Positions 11,173 to 23,889 of a DNA stretch of 64,000 nt are shown one piece after another (the first letter of the stretch is position 1; each line of letters opens with the position of its first letter). Below the pieces are notes generated by a model. That model was given only the letters and a program-made list of their open reading frames with translations. It was not told where the DNA came from and did no database searches. The translations under genes and the position numbers were made by a program. Source of the stretch: Rhexocercosporidium sp. MPI-PUGE-AT-0058 (Eukaryota > Ascomycota > Leotiomycetes > Helotiales); the NCBI GenBank assembly GCA_020746875.1, contig JAGTJL010000004.1, positions 682,001-746,000 on the forward strand, written 5' to 3'.

Positions 11173-12938
11173 CTATGTACTGGACTCCCAAGGCAAAGAA
11201 AACGTACCAACCCACTCCTCAACCTCGCTCCTTAACTGCACAATCTCTGTCTCGTTCTCCCCTTCCCCAAGATACTCCAAGAAAGCCTTCACACTACCAG
11301 GGTTCTTCCTCTCCTTCGCCTCCGCAGCCTCCTTAGCAGTCTTCGCCAACCGCTGTGTAATAGTCACAGCTCTATTTACCACATCCGCTACTCTGACGAA
11401 GTCCTCTGGTTGGAAACCTCTTGTGGTCATGGCGGGTGTGCCCATTCTGAGTCCGCCGGGCTTGAGTGCGGATTTGTCGCCTGGTACGGTGTTCTTGTTC
11501 GATGCGACTCCTACGAGCTCGAGAACGCGCTCCACGCGTGCTCCATCGACACCCTGGGGCTTCAGATCGATGAGCACGAGGTGGTTATCTGTTCCGCCTG
11601 AGACGATAGTATAGCCTAGACCGCCCTTGTCTTTGGAGTCACCGAGACGTTTGGCGAAGGCTTGGGCGTTGAGGAGAACTGCTTCTTGATAGGTTCTGAA
11701 CTCAGCACTCTGAGCTTGCTTAAGAGCAACTGCCAGAGCTGTGATAGTGTGGTTATGTGGCCCGCCCTGGTGTCCTGGGAAAACCGAAGCATTAATGGGG
11801 TCTTCCAAATTCCACATTTCTTGCTCCTTGGTCTTTGGATTGGTCCGTCTAACTCCCTTTCTGAAGAAGATCATGGCACCTCTTGGACCACGGAGAGATT
11901 TGTGTGTAGTCGTAGTTACGACATCCGCATATTCGAAAGGCGTAGGGATAACCTTCGCTGCTACCAGACCAGAAATATGTGCCATGTCTGCCAGAAGATA
12001 TGCGCCAACCTTGTCGGCAATGGCTCGCATACGGTCATACTCAATAAGTCTGCTATAAGCAGAAGTACCGGCAATGATAAGCTTGGGTCTATAAAGCATA
12101 GCCATTTCCTCCAACTTAGCGTAGTCAATAAGGCCAGTAGATTCGTCCAGACGATAGGGGAAAGTTTCGAAGTATTTGGAGATGGCCGAGATCTTCTTGG
12201 TAGGTGTTTGGTATCCGTGAGAAAGATGTCCGCCATGGGGTAAATCCAGACCCATTATCCGATCATGTGTATTGAGGAGAGCAGAATAAGCCATAAGATT
12301 TGCAGGAGATCCAGACAGAGCTACCTCAATCAGTTAGTGGAGTTCAACAGATACGAAGGGCAACATACGCTGAACATTGACACCCCATTCCGAATCCTTC
12401 AATCCAAAAGTCTGTAGAGCACGCGATTGACATAATCGTTCTGCCTGATCAATGAACTCGTTTCCGCCATAATATCTTGCTCCTGGGTACCCCTCGGAAT
12501 ATTTGTCTGCAAAGCGGTCAGAAAAGAGTCACCCCACTTCGTACAAAGACCTACTTTGCATAACACTTCCTAGAGCATCGAGGACTGCTTGCGAGGTGAA
12601 GTTTTCGGAGGGAATGAGGTTAATGAAGTGCTTCTGCCTTCTTTTCTCCTGTCCTGCGCGTCAACACCAATTCCAACCTAAGCTCCGGGATTCATGGGCA
12701 AGCGTACATTCTGGAGGATATCGTAAATTGCTGGATCTGCGTGCTCGAGATCTGCAGAAAGTAGCTGTATTTTGGCATTCTGATTAGTGTTTAGCACATA
12801 GAATGAGGAGATCCTTCGTACCTTCTGCTGGGACTCTGCCGTCATGGACGATGCCGCTCGCCTCGTTCCAAATACTGGCGCCGCTCTGCGAGCAGAAGCT
12901 CTGAGCAAAGACCTCGAAGCTCCCCTAAAAAGAGACAT
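11173..12938 (-). CDS. SHM1: Serine hydroxymethyltransferase, mitochondrial isoform
   Basis: PLP enzyme converting serine and tetrahydrofolate to glycine and methylene-THF, feeding one-carbon metabolism. Model: exons 12938-12822, 12764-12708, 12648-12555, 12506-12369 and 12320-11173 (introns 57, 59, 48 and 48 nt), 517 aa. The first about 31 residues are Arg/Ala/Ser-rich without acidic residues ([20 protein letters not shown]), a mitochondrial presequence, so this is the SHM1 rather than the cytosolic SHM2 type. Family blocks: [52 protein letters not shown], and the PLP-lysine motif [15 protein letters not shown]. The C-terminus has [17 protein letters not shown]. All four junctions fall inside conserved blocks that become continuous after splicing, which makes the model firm. 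Confidence 0.96.
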
Positions 12939-13990
12939 GCCGATCTGGCAGAATCAGTACTATGCTGCAGACAACTTAGGAATCAATTGAAGCTCACCTC
13001 TTTCTTGTGCGAACACAGAGTCAAGAGTCATAGAAAGAAGCACCTTGTTCCCGGTCCAGAGAGACTCCGATTCAATTCCCCGCCACACGCAAAATGCGCT
13101 AGCGATCTGTGGCGCCCTCTGCGTACATATCTCCAACCTCGCGCCCTCTCGCTTCTTCTCCTTCTTCTCCTCTTTTCTCCTCACAACTAAAGCGGAAGTG
13201 ATGAATGCCTCTACGTCAGGTCCAGCTCTGGCCTTCATCGGCGGGCGATGTTGCTATGTCTCGGGCTCACATCACCACTCATCGAGGGACAATGTGAATA
13301 TATCTGATCCGTCTTTCTGTTGATTTAATTATCTTCTGAACTATCGTTTCTAGACCCCCTTCACTTGTGGCTCCTGGCCGTTGATTGATCTTGACCTTGC
13401 ACCTGTTGATAGTTATGCGTTTCCTTGTGTTCTTCATTTTCTACATGAACTTATCCCTACATGTTCTGAGTTGCGATTGTGATGATAATTTGTTATCGTC
13501 GTAACCGTGGTTCCGGACGTATCTCCGAATGTAACTTTTATTTCCGAGCAGGGGAGCACCCCGCCTGTTATCACTGTAATGTCCAGTTCCAACTCCAGCT
13601 TGCCAGCCCATTTCTTGATTCTCTGCAGTTTGAGCCAGTGTTGAATCTGTTCCAGCATTTGGTCATGGTCTGACATCATCGAGGTGACGCTCCCGTAGGT
13701 TAGTGAGTGCTGCGTTTTCCGTGGCGATGAACCCTTGATGTTTGCGACACTCTTGATGTCTTTGAGCATTGGCTGTACCTCGCCACAGCCCGATAATTAG
13801 AAACATTTCGATACGCTAGACAATCATCACCGCCACTTCACATAGCCTGTAGATAGTACCAATACCATATTGTTTCAAGTTCATGTATTCCATTCCGTGC
13901 AGATGCAAGAAAGACTAGTAAAAGCAACCGGCCTTGAAGAAAGCCCCTGCCCGTAACACTCCGTATGCTACCGTCACAAAAGCATTCCCT
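12939..13990. other. Intergenic region upstream of SHM1 and downstream of eL19
   Basis: It contains the SHM1 promoter and the eL19 3' UTR. The only sizeable frame is the 111-codon ORF at 13434-13769, listed separately. Nothing else was recognised. Confidence 0.45.
13434..13769 (-). CDS. Small ORF of unknown function (doubtful)
   Basis: An ATG-to-TGA frame of 111 codons with mixed composition, including a helical Leu/Lys/Gln stretch (QMLEQIQHWLKLQRIKKWAG) and a Thr/Val-rich stretch after it. No signal peptide, membrane helix, intron or known domain. It lies in the 1-kb gap between two housekeeping genes on the same strand and could be chance or a leader ORF. I do not recognise it. Confidence 0.2.
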   Translation of the reverse strand: MLKDIKSVANIKGSSPRKTQHSLTYGSVTSMMSDHDQMLEQIQHWLKLQRIKKWAGKLELELDITVITGGVLPCSEIKVTFGDTSGTTVTTITNYHHNRNSEHVGISSCRK

Positions 13991-14821
13991 TTACTTGGTC
14001 TCAGTCTCCTCATCATCTCCGAACATCGCACGTTGCTTGGCAACAACTCTCTCCTGCTTGCGCTCACGAGCAGCCTTGGTCTTCAAGCGCTTGGCGTCCA
14101 TCTCGTCCTTCAGGACTCTCTCACGCGCCTTCTCGGCCTTGGCTCTGTGGATCTATGGCGTTGTTAGATTGTAACCCTCATCTGACCCATCCCGCGCTAT
14201 ATCAACTTACGTGCTCAACCAATGCCCGCTTGTGCTTGAAGGTGTTACCCTTGCTCAGGTGGTAGAGCTTGTGGTAAAGGTGCTTATCGATCTTGCCGCT
14301 GGCACGGTACTTGACGAGGAGACGGCGGAGGACTCGGAGACGGCGCATCCAGACAACTTGGCTGTGAAAAAACATCAGATTTGCTCGTCAATCCCATCCG
14401 CGTACTATATTATAGCATACCTAGGCATACGTGCGTCCGCAGTACCCTTACGCTTTCCGAAACCACGGTGTCTGCCAATTCTCCGGGCGGCTGTGAGCTC
14501 ACGAGCGCGGGATCTCGAGTGCATGGTGACGGGCTTTTGGATGATGAGGCCATCTGCAACGAGCTTGCGGATGGTTTGGCGGGAATTGGCGTTAGAGATT
14601 TCGCTGGTCTCATTGGGATCAAGCCAGATCTTGCGCTTTCCGCAGCCTACAACGGAGGCCGCCAGGCGCTTTTGGGTGGTGAGGTTGACCCTATCGAGAG
14701 AAATTGAAGTCAGCAAGCATTCGAAAGTCTATGACGCATCCTGCGCAGGCCAGCGGTACGGCATAGGGACTCGAGAGATCCCAAATTGTGAGGGCGCTGT
14801 GGATATTGAAAAGGCTTACAT
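13991..14821 (-). CDS. RPL19: 60S ribosomal protein eL19
   Basis: Structural protein of the large ribosomal subunit that reaches into an intersubunit bridge. Model: exons 14821-14820, 14690-14421, 14361-14211 and 14152-13991 (introns 129, 59 and 58 nt), 194 aa, normal for the family. The protein starts [20 protein letters not shown], contains [20 protein letters not shown], and continues across intron 2 as [20 protein letters not shown]. It ends in a basic helix and ETETK. The start codon is created by splicing: the first coding exon contributes only AT, the donor is GTAAGC, and the next exon starts with G followed by GTCAAC. No other ATG gives the conserved N-terminus. Several introns near the 5' end are usual for fungal ribosomal protein genes. 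Confidence 0.95.
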
Positions 14822-15452
14822 CTTGACAGCGTGGTTGATGTTGTCGTCGGTGGGATGGTCGTCGTGGTTGTCGATGGGCGAATTCCTGATGGTCTCTCGA
14901 AATGAGGAGGTTGATTCACGCTAGCATCTCGTCTCAGAAGTCAAGCTGACTAATCGCGAAATTCGTTGTGCGGGACAGGGCTTCTTTCTCGGCTAGCCCT
15001 CGACTCAATTCCAGATTCTCCCAGGGAAAGGAATGGCTCAAGCTCAAGCATTGAACAGCAGCAGCAGAGTAGTAAGACTGCTACAAATTACCCAGCAACG
15101 ATCTAGCAGATCCCAGTTCAGAATGTATTGCCCAAGATGTTGCCCTGCGGAATGGCAGTCAAGCTCTGCCATATCTGCCAAGCTCCGCTTTACACGTGAC
15201 ACGAACAACACCGTACTGGCTTCGATATTGAGCAAATCAAACTCTCGCAAGTCTCATACCCGGTGTTGAAGGCAGGGGAAGTGAGGATGTATAGCTCTAT
15301 TCTATTTCACCTTCAAATTAGGGTACACGGTTGGCATTTGAGAAACGTTTAGGGAGACACTTCTTGTGTTCAATGCATCATCTAACAACCTCAATCACTG
15401 CAATGCACCAACTCTTTTTTCTACCAAAATATATGCTTTTTTCATCAGTCAT
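14822..15452. promoter_or_regulatory. eL19 promoter region and GCN1 3' flank
   Basis: About 630 bp between the eL19 start and the GCN1 stop, both on the minus strand. It must hold the eL19 promoter and leader and the GCN1 polyadenylation region. No coding frame is convincing, and I did not recognise a specific factor site with confidence. Confidence 0.4.
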
Positions 15453-18400
15453 TTACTCATCAAATGCAGCCTCTCCAAGATCCACCTTCCCTACACTCCA
15501 AATCTCTCTCTCGTCATCGACTTCATCATTAGATAGTCCCAATCCACCCTGTCCTCCTTCAGCTTCCTTTCTCTCCCGTGCCGTATTACCAAGTCTCAAA
15601 GCCACGCGCTTGAAGTAATCCTGCATAGTTCTCTTCTGATTGGCAGGCAAGTCCTGCGTAGAAATGTACTTGTCGAATATCTTGCTCTCATCGTCCACTA
15701 CATTGAAAAGAGCCATGAATGCTGCTTCTGCAGCGAGCTTGACGGGGATAACGGGGTCTCGAACACTGGCGAAGACTGGAAGTGCTAGCAATGGTAGATG
15801 CGGTCGAATAATTTCCATGTGATGCCGGCAGGTTGTACGTATTACCACCAGAGCGAGCCGGCGGGTATCTACAGAGTTGCCAGGTTGAATGAGGCTAGCG
15901 AGTGCTTCGAATATTGGTTTGATGGCTTCGTAGTCTCCACTGCGGCTGTCTAGTAGCAGGTACTTACCCGCGGCTAGAACACAATTGTCGGAGATGAAGT
16001 TCTGCGTACGTTAATTACGAAATCAATGGGGCTTAATAGCTACTTACATTCTTGCTTGTCATGCCCTGGCAGATGGCCGGCGGTAGGTCATCTGCGAACA
16101 CAGTCTCGGTAAGGGAGGTTGGTGCTTCTAGGAGGACAGCATTCAAAGCCAAAACAGATGACTGGCTGAAGTGATTTGGCAAGACACGATTCTTGATGAG
16201 GCCAGCCGCGCTCTCCGCTGGTACATTCTTGATGAGAGCAGCGAGCAACTTGGCATTAGTAATGGCCATTGAGACGTCGTTATCTTCTGAGTCAGTGTCA
16301 ATTAAACTGAGAACTGCACCTCTTGATGCTTCGCTCATATTTGCCCCTGCCTTACTGATGACTTCGTAAAGTGCCTTCAGCATAGCATTGCGAACTCCAG
16401 CATCTGAGGTTTTTGAACCAGTGACCAACTCGGCGATCAAAGGATCGATACGAGGCGTCAATGTGATCAGAGTACCTAGGGCTTTAGCTGCTCGTGTTCT
16501 CAACACCTCGCTCGAAGTATCGGCCAATGATTTAGCAAATGTTCGTTGAAGCTGAGGCAAGAATGGCTTGAGGAATGTGGGGATCTTCTCGAGAAGATTA
16601 TTCAATGTCAGTAGAATTGCAGCCTTGACATCCACCGAACGTTCAGACACGACTCTGATGAGCGGTCCAGTGATCTGGGTAACGAATGGTTTCAAAGAAT
16701 CTCCACTTGTTCGATCAACAATGTCGGAGATAGCCAAAGCAGATTGGGTTCTCTGCTCTGGAGTGCCGTTCATCAGACCCTGCAAAAAGATAGGCAAGAT
16801 GGCGTTGATACCCTTGGGCAGTGCGAAACCTGGAAGATTGGCACCTGCAACACCGACATGTTGCAAGATTTGTCGAGTAGAATAAACTAATGCTTCCATT
16901 TCCTCTTTCTTCAGGTGTTTTGTGAACTCGGAAAGCGCGGTCCAAGCAGCTTTCACGACCTCCTTATCGCTATCATCAAATGAGATCAGTAATGCCCGAA
17001 TGATGTCTTGGTTGTAACGAGAATAGTCAACTGTTGCTGAGGTAAAGAATTTCGCCAGATGATAGTCAGTCGCAGCTCTTCTTCGATGATCGTCATGCTT
17101 GACAAGTGCCAGCAAGACACTCATAGCAGTGTTCAAGCCATCAAACTCATCAATAGACAAGACCACGGTATCGAAGGATGCATCGAGGTCAGCAAGGAGC
17201 TCACCATCCTTACATGCGATGATATTGTCCATGAGAGAATTCAGAATACTTGGTAGGCGGCGTGTCATTGCAGACCCAGCAACAGTCGACAGGGATGCAA
17301 GAGCCTTAGCGTTGAAGGATGATATGGGAGATGTGGTCAGAGTGGGGATCAAGTTGGGGAGAATAATGTTGGACCGTGTGGTCTCGGTGAGAAGGGTTAG
17401 CAGAGCGGAGAGTGCATTGTCGGCTTCGTCTTCAGTCCGCAAGAGACTCAAAAGGTATGGCAATACCTGATCTACCGCTCTCTTTCCAAGGATCTGTTGT
17501 AAAGAGTCGAAAGCTTCCGCTGCTGCCTCTCGGACCTCTTCGTCGGAATCGGTCAGGGAAATTCGGACGACGGATATGAGCGTCTTTTCGTGGTCTTCCA
17601 AGGCATCTGGGGATGCAGAGGATATCAGTTCGCGCAACGCAATGCAAATGCCCTGCTTGGCATCTGTATCGGTCGATGTCTGGAGACCCTCTTCGAGAGT
17701 TGGTAACAAAGTCGACAGCACACCATCTCCAGCTTTGCGAATCAACTCCCCAAGGGCGTTGCCCGCAATAACCTTCTGCTCCATATTGGAGCTTCCAAGT
17801 CTTCGAATGATGAGTTGAGATAATGTGGGAATGAGCTCCTTCAGTGTTCTTGGAGAAGAAGCAACAAGAGCCTTCCAGACGTTCACAGCAGCACTTCGGA
17901 CCAAACCAGACGTATCGCAGCGGCAAATGTAGAGCGATGACAAGACCTTGTTCCTCTTCTCTTCGCCGAGAACCTCCAAGAGTGATACCCCCGCTTCTTG
18001 TGCCCCCTCTTCAATTTCGTCTGCCTCCGAAATTGCACTAATACCAGTGAGATTGAACAGCAGGTCACCAACCAGCTCAACCGAACTAAGTCGGATTCTA
18101 TAGCTGTCATCCGCAAGACCTCGTTCAAGTTCCGGAAGCAGAAGATCAATGGATTTAGTAGCAAAGTTCTTGACGAGTAATCGGCCGGCACGAAGAGACG
18201 TATCACGAATGGATTCTACTTCGTCTGCAAGACCAGACAGTATAGGAGGAATGATCCTGCTGAGATAGTTGGCGAAGCTGTTTCCGAAACAAACAGGCAA
18301 GAATATAAAGAGCGACATGAAGCCCTCGCGAACAGAAGGTTTGGCGGAGGCAACATTTTGAAGGATGGTAGGGAGGGTCTCTTCCAAACGACCTGTTCCA

Positions 18401-21400
18401 AGACCTGCGAGGACTTCACTGAGAGCTTGGGCAGAACCAAGTCGGTCTCCAGCACCAGTGTCTGATTTGAGGGTTTGCATTAGGCCTGGAATAAGATCTG
18501 GGAGTGCATCCTCGCCCAATTTTTCGATGAGTGAGCCCAGGGCTTTAGATGCAGTTGCACGTGTTGTCGGAACAGGATCAACGACAGCAATCTTAAGACC
18601 TGCAACCAAAATCGGCAAATGGGAAACAAGATCTTTTCGTTCAGTAAGATGTGCCAAACTACCAATGACCTGAGCAGATTTTCGCTTTGTGGCCGATCGA
18701 TCTCCCAGGCCTCGCTCTAAGATACGTGCAACGAGAGCAAGAGATGGAGCGTCTAGGTAATGAATGAATGAGACCTTGATCAGTGCGTCTAATGCGCCAT
18801 CGGTATACTTGGTGGGATCACTCAGGGCCTTGAGAAGCACATCGACTAAACCCTTGATTTCTGGGTTGTTGATAACCTCACCAAAACGCTTCAAACTTCT
18901 ATTGGCAGCAAGTCGAACTTCTTTGTGACTATCATTGAGTACGCCAGTCAATGGTGGAATAATTTCTGGTAGACTTTGCGCGAGTTGTTGAGGGTCGAGG
19001 TATGCCATGGCACCGAGAAGATCGCAGGCACCTTTCTTACTTCTCCATTGCTGGTCATCGAGACCATCCAGCAGTGTCGGCAAGATTCGCTTGACACCAT
19101 AGGAGCTCAAGCTGGCAAAGCAAGATTTTGCAGCCGCTAAGCAACCGTCACGCACATCGGCACTGGCATCACCAAAGCTGGAGAGCAGCTGAGGCACTAT
19201 TTGAATGACATATGGCTCGAAGATACGGCCAAGAATAGTCGATAAGAGCTCGTATGCTAGGAGAGCACCCTCGCGATGGTTGACATCCTTTTTGTTTTCA
19301 ATACCGCTCTTCAGTGTTGACATGACGCGGTATTCTCTCAGGGCAGATATGCCTTTACCGTTGACGATTCCAGCGAGACCATAGGCTGCACCACGTCGAC
19401 CGGCGTACTTTTTCGAGTTGAAGAGGCGCTCAAGAACATGCTGAATATATTCGGGGGTGTTGTCGCTCGATGCTCTCACCAGCGGTGGTAGGCATTCGGC
19501 GACCGCATATTGGACAGCCTCAGAAGGTGTACTTAAAGTATCCAGAAGTCTCTGGACAACCTTTGGCACACGAGAATCTCCCGACTTGAGATGTCGAGCT
19601 AGGGCACCGTACATGATAATGACGGCCTCGTTAACTCGGTCTGCAAACTCGGAACCCTTGTCGGGAGCCTCTAGGGTTTGCTCAAATGTTTTCATAAGAT
19701 CCTCTACTTTATCCTTCCCATGAATAGCAATGATAGTGGTAGCTGCCTCGACCATCTGCTCTCGGACGTTGGGATCTCTATCACCAAGGGGACCCCGCTC
19801 GATAAGAAAACGTAGGAACTCGTCCAGCATGCTCTCTTCAAATACCGCAGCAAGCTCCTTGAAAGCCAGAGCAATCCCATTTCTAGCTTCCCAGGGGTCC
19901 GACAAGTCCATCTTTTTGGGCATCCCATACTCGTCGAGCTGAGGAACTCGTGGTTTGGCCAGCTCTTGGTACGTAACCTCTAGGCGTGCTAACGTATCAC
20001 GGAATGTCGACGGCGCTATCTTCACAGCCTCTGCTAGTGACCGCGCTGCTGCCCTCCTGAGTTGCTTATCTGGGCTTCCAAGATATGGTAGCATTGTAAG
20101 AGGTGTGTTGGCTGAAACGGAAAAGTCGCTCTCGTCCCATATCTCTCTCCCGATTTCAACATTCTCTCCGACATCGTCGTGGCAAGCTAGCCAGATTTCT
20201 TCAGAGAATTCGAATTCACTCATGTCGATGTCGGCGCTGATAGACTGCAGTACGGAAGTTCGGACAGAGATTTGTGGGACAATTGCACCTTTGGCAAGGA
20301 TCGAAATCTCCTGGTTGGTGATATTTGGAGCAAGACAGCGGCAAAGGTCCGCCAAGCAATCTTTGACTATCTTGTAGTGCTGGTTGTAAGTTTGCATAGA
20401 GAATATCAAGATTGACAATACTTCCTCGCGCGGTACAAGAATATCGGAGCAAGCATCAGTGTGGAATGTCAAGAACTCCAAAGCCAGAACGAGTTGGGCT
20501 TCTGCGTCATCGGAGTCACCAAAACCTCCCTTTCGGAGCACTAAGAATACAAGAGGGAGTATGTAGGTCAAGGAGACCGTATCGAATGGGCGCTGTTCTC
20601 CTGAGAATCGAAGGCGGTATAGAACTCGAGTAATGAGTGCGCCTAGTGGCTCTTGCACCAATTGTTCTGCGAGATGAGGGACATCAAGAGCTCGTAGAGT
20701 TGCAATCCCAATGAACGGTCGGAGAACACCAATGCGACCAGGTAATATTTCGGCGCACTGAATGTATGCCTCGGGAGCAGCATTGGCGGTTATGAGGCCA
20801 GAACCGGCATTGATAACATCGACCAATGCTTTTACTGCAGCGCCCATCCAGAGGCTTGCCTCGGTGGGGGGGCCAGTCGCTAGGCTTTTGATAATTCCGA
20901 TTCCCCGTAAAAGTCTTGCTTCAAGGTATCTGATTTCCAAGCGGATGCTAGCTTCCTTTTTAAGCTGAGCTTTGACTTTAGCGCTCTCTTCAGGGGTGAG
21001 TTTTTTCTGCTGACCCTTCTTCTGGGCTAATTGTGCTCGTAAATCTTCCTCCCATTTGAGTGTATCGTAATCTTTAGTGTTCTTATTTGGCACGTAACTC
21101 TGAGACTTTGAAGCAAGGACATCCACAAACGCAGTGCCTTCCTCGGTTCGGAAAATTGCCGCCTCAGTTGGGCCAACAGTGGCAAGCTGAGACGGGTTGA
21201 GATCCTTTTCGATGAGATCTACAATTCGGGAAATCATTGTGTCCGGTGAAACGAAGGCAAGTTCGGCAGCAGCATTGAACGCTGCCTTTTTGACGCTTTC
21301 AGACTTCTGCGAGGATTCCTAAGGTAAGTTAGTCCACATGTTTACCGTACAGTTATTGAAGATTACTGACAGATTCGCTGAAGCTAGTACAGTCAAGGAT

Positions 21401-23660
21401 TTGTTGCATTAACTCATCCCCGGATCTTCGCGCCAGTTCTCCTGGATCAACTTGAACTCGGAGGCATAGCTCGATCCAATTGACACGCGGGATCAGCTCC
21501 GGTCTTGACAAAACAAGCAGTGATATCATTTGTCGTCTCCGTACCATGATATCGACTTCACAGCCCACCTTGGCCATCTCAGCTGCAGAGAGACAGATTG
21601 ACTTGACGATCATATGAAGGTTCTGGTTTTCTGTTTTTGCGGAGGTAGCCGCACTATCCTTGTCCCCGGATTCGACACAATATTGCCAGCGCCAAAGTCC
21701 AGCGATGATTATAGCCGAGATATGTGCTGGCTCGCGAGCGTAAAGTTGTGAAAGAGTTCGTGATCCAATATTTCGAAGTTCTGGCTTGACACTGGATGAG
21801 CAGATGCAAAAGATGATAGCTTGTGACCAAGCAATGGCGACTACCGAGTCTGAATCGAGAGTAGCAAGTCCTGGTGACACAGAGGACAAAGCACGAATGA
21901 ACCACTTGAAATCGTCTTCGCTGGAAAGCTTTCCGTAAATGCGCTGATTTAGTAAGAACGATGGTTTAGGCTCCATTGTTAGGGCTTGACGGTCAACCTG
22001 GGCTTTCTTGAGTGCGCCCTCGACTTTTGCGTTTGAGCACAAGGCGAGTTTAGGTTGCGCAATTGCTGTGAGAACATAGGCACAAGTGACAAGACCCGTC
22101 TGCGCAGCTGCTAGTGGATTTGCGGTGACCTCCTGCCAGATATCCATCAGCGCTGGGGTGGTCGACTCTGCGAGCTTGGAAAATTTAGACTTCAAGATCT
22201 CCTCGTTGTCCATGGTAAAGAACAATTCCCCGAGCCGCACAGCCCATATCTTCTTGACAGGAACTTTTTTGTCGGACAAGCCTTTAACGAATGAATCAAT
22301 GACTTGCTTGTCGATCTCGAGACCGTTGAGCAGACCCCAGGTAACATAATGAAGAAGCGTTAGAGTCTCCGAATGAAGAGCTGTTTCATTGGTTTCTTTG
22401 CCAGCAATGATGGCCATCGCAGGAGCAACATGGGTCACTGCTGCGTTTGAGGGTGGCAGCACAGTAAGCATATCCGCATAATAGACTCTCTGCTCCGCAG
22501 ACGGTACTTTCCCAGATTTCAACGGAACAAGAATTTCTTGGGCGATCTGAATGATCAAGTCCGAGTTGTGACTCTTGAGGACGGCAGCTTTGAAGGCCGA
22601 GAAAGCACCTTGTCGCACAACAGGGTTGGTAGATTTGGTGTTAGCTAGTAAAGGCTTCAACAGGTTGTTTCGAAGAACACTCGAGAGGTCTATGGCTTCC
22701 GGGAAAGATTGAAGAAGCGGAGTGACCAGATCATTGAGCACAACTTCAGGAGCTCGAAGAAGAGCCTTTTCGAGTGCAGGGACAAGCACTTTCTCTACGT
22801 CTTCCAATGTAGTGAAGTCAACAAAAAAGTCCCCTAAGGCTTTCGAGATGTGCGCTGGTACAGGGGTCCGCGATCCAATAATCTCTCGAATGTAGAAGGC
22901 ATAGTATTCCGATGCATACGTTGAAAGTATCTTTTTGGCCTCGGGTTTCCTTGCACATACCCCAGCAATGACACCTAACATAACGGCGTTCTTCCCAGAT
23001 GGTTGTGGTCCTTTGGCAGCGAGCACGTGTATAGCATCCTTAATTACTTTCTCCCTGATACCGCTCTTCGAGAACGCCTTTCGCAGCCCACGCCTAGTGA
23101 TGACAAGTGCCGTCTGCTTCATATTGGATCTCGTGGACTCGCTGAGGCAGAGTTCGAGAACCCGGGCATCGCTTTGAATCACCTGCAGTCCCCATCTGTC
23201 CCAGTATGCCGTACCGGCGATTTCCTGCAGCAAAATACTACACCATTCGATCAGGACATAGGCATTGCCTGGAGCGAGCCCCTGCTTTGCAGTCTCTGCA
23301 TCGATAGTTTTTACAAACTCCACCAGCGCTTCTGGAGCGCACCCAGAACTGAATATTGCCCTTATGCATCGTTGTACTGCTTGCCGTGAATTTCGATCGT
23401 GGTAGTATGGGTATGTGATGAAAAGAAGTCGTAGTAGAGGTGGGAAGAGCCCCTGGCTTATTTCTGCCAGAAGAACAGTATCAGCATGTACCCTGAGGTC
23501 AAAATTCCTGACCCAGCAGCTTACCGTTGTTCGAGAGCCTTTCTTCGAGGATGTGCAGGATGCCCAAACGAATGGTGGTAGAAGAGGAAGACAGTGCTAC
23601 CTTGGTGGCACTGAGATCGAGATCCACCCCGCCCGTACTGTTGACCTCCACCTCAGTCAT
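15453..23660 (-). CDS. GCN1: GCN1, activator of the GCN2 kinase (HEAT-repeat protein)
   Basis: A very large ribosome-bound scaffold that, with GCN20, carries the uncharged-tRNA/stalled-ribosome signal to the eIF2-alpha kinase GCN2 (general amino acid control). Model: exons 23660-23525, 23463-21371, 21318-16048 and 16001-15453 (introns 61, 52 and 46 nt); about 2682 aa, essentially the yeast length. Nearly the whole protein is HEAT-type helical repeats. The central part resembles the eEF3 N-terminal HEAT domain (region with LFNSKKYAGRRGAAYGLAGI and NHREGALLAYELLSTILG). The conserved RWD-binding region follows. The C-terminal exon ends in an acidic tail. The start at 23660 opens with MTEVEVNSTGG and joins exon 2 smoothly. 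The donor of intron 2 (GTCAGT) is slightly unusual. It lies head to head with a helicase gene across 229 bp. Confidence 0.97.
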
Positions 23661-23889
23661 TTCGCAGATTCAGTTTCCTTGTCATGACCCGAGGTTGACT
23701 CGAGTTGGGTTCTGTAGTGTTCCGTGGGCTTTGTCGCGTGGTTTTTGGAGGTTGGGTTGATTAGCGACCTCCCAGATAAATATTGTAAAAAAAGGGACGC
23801 TGCTGCAGCGTTATCAAACACCCCGCATTTGATATTGAACTTCGACTTCAACTTCTAGTAAAACAAAACACCCTCAAAAAATTCCTGCT
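23661..23889. promoter_or_regulatory. Compact bidirectional promoter between GCN1 and DExH helicase
   Basis: Only 229 bp separate the two divergent start codons, so both promoters must share this DNA. A TGACTC hexamer at 23696-23701 matches the core of the fungal Gcn4/CPC1 site. A short palindrome (CGCTGCTGCAGCG) lies near 23798, and an A-rich leader follows just before the helicase ATG. Whether the hexamer is used is inference. Confidence 0.6.

Noticed and set aside
16568..20968. Many frames antisense to GCN1
   Set aside because: Shadows of a long, intact HEAT-repeat coding sequence.
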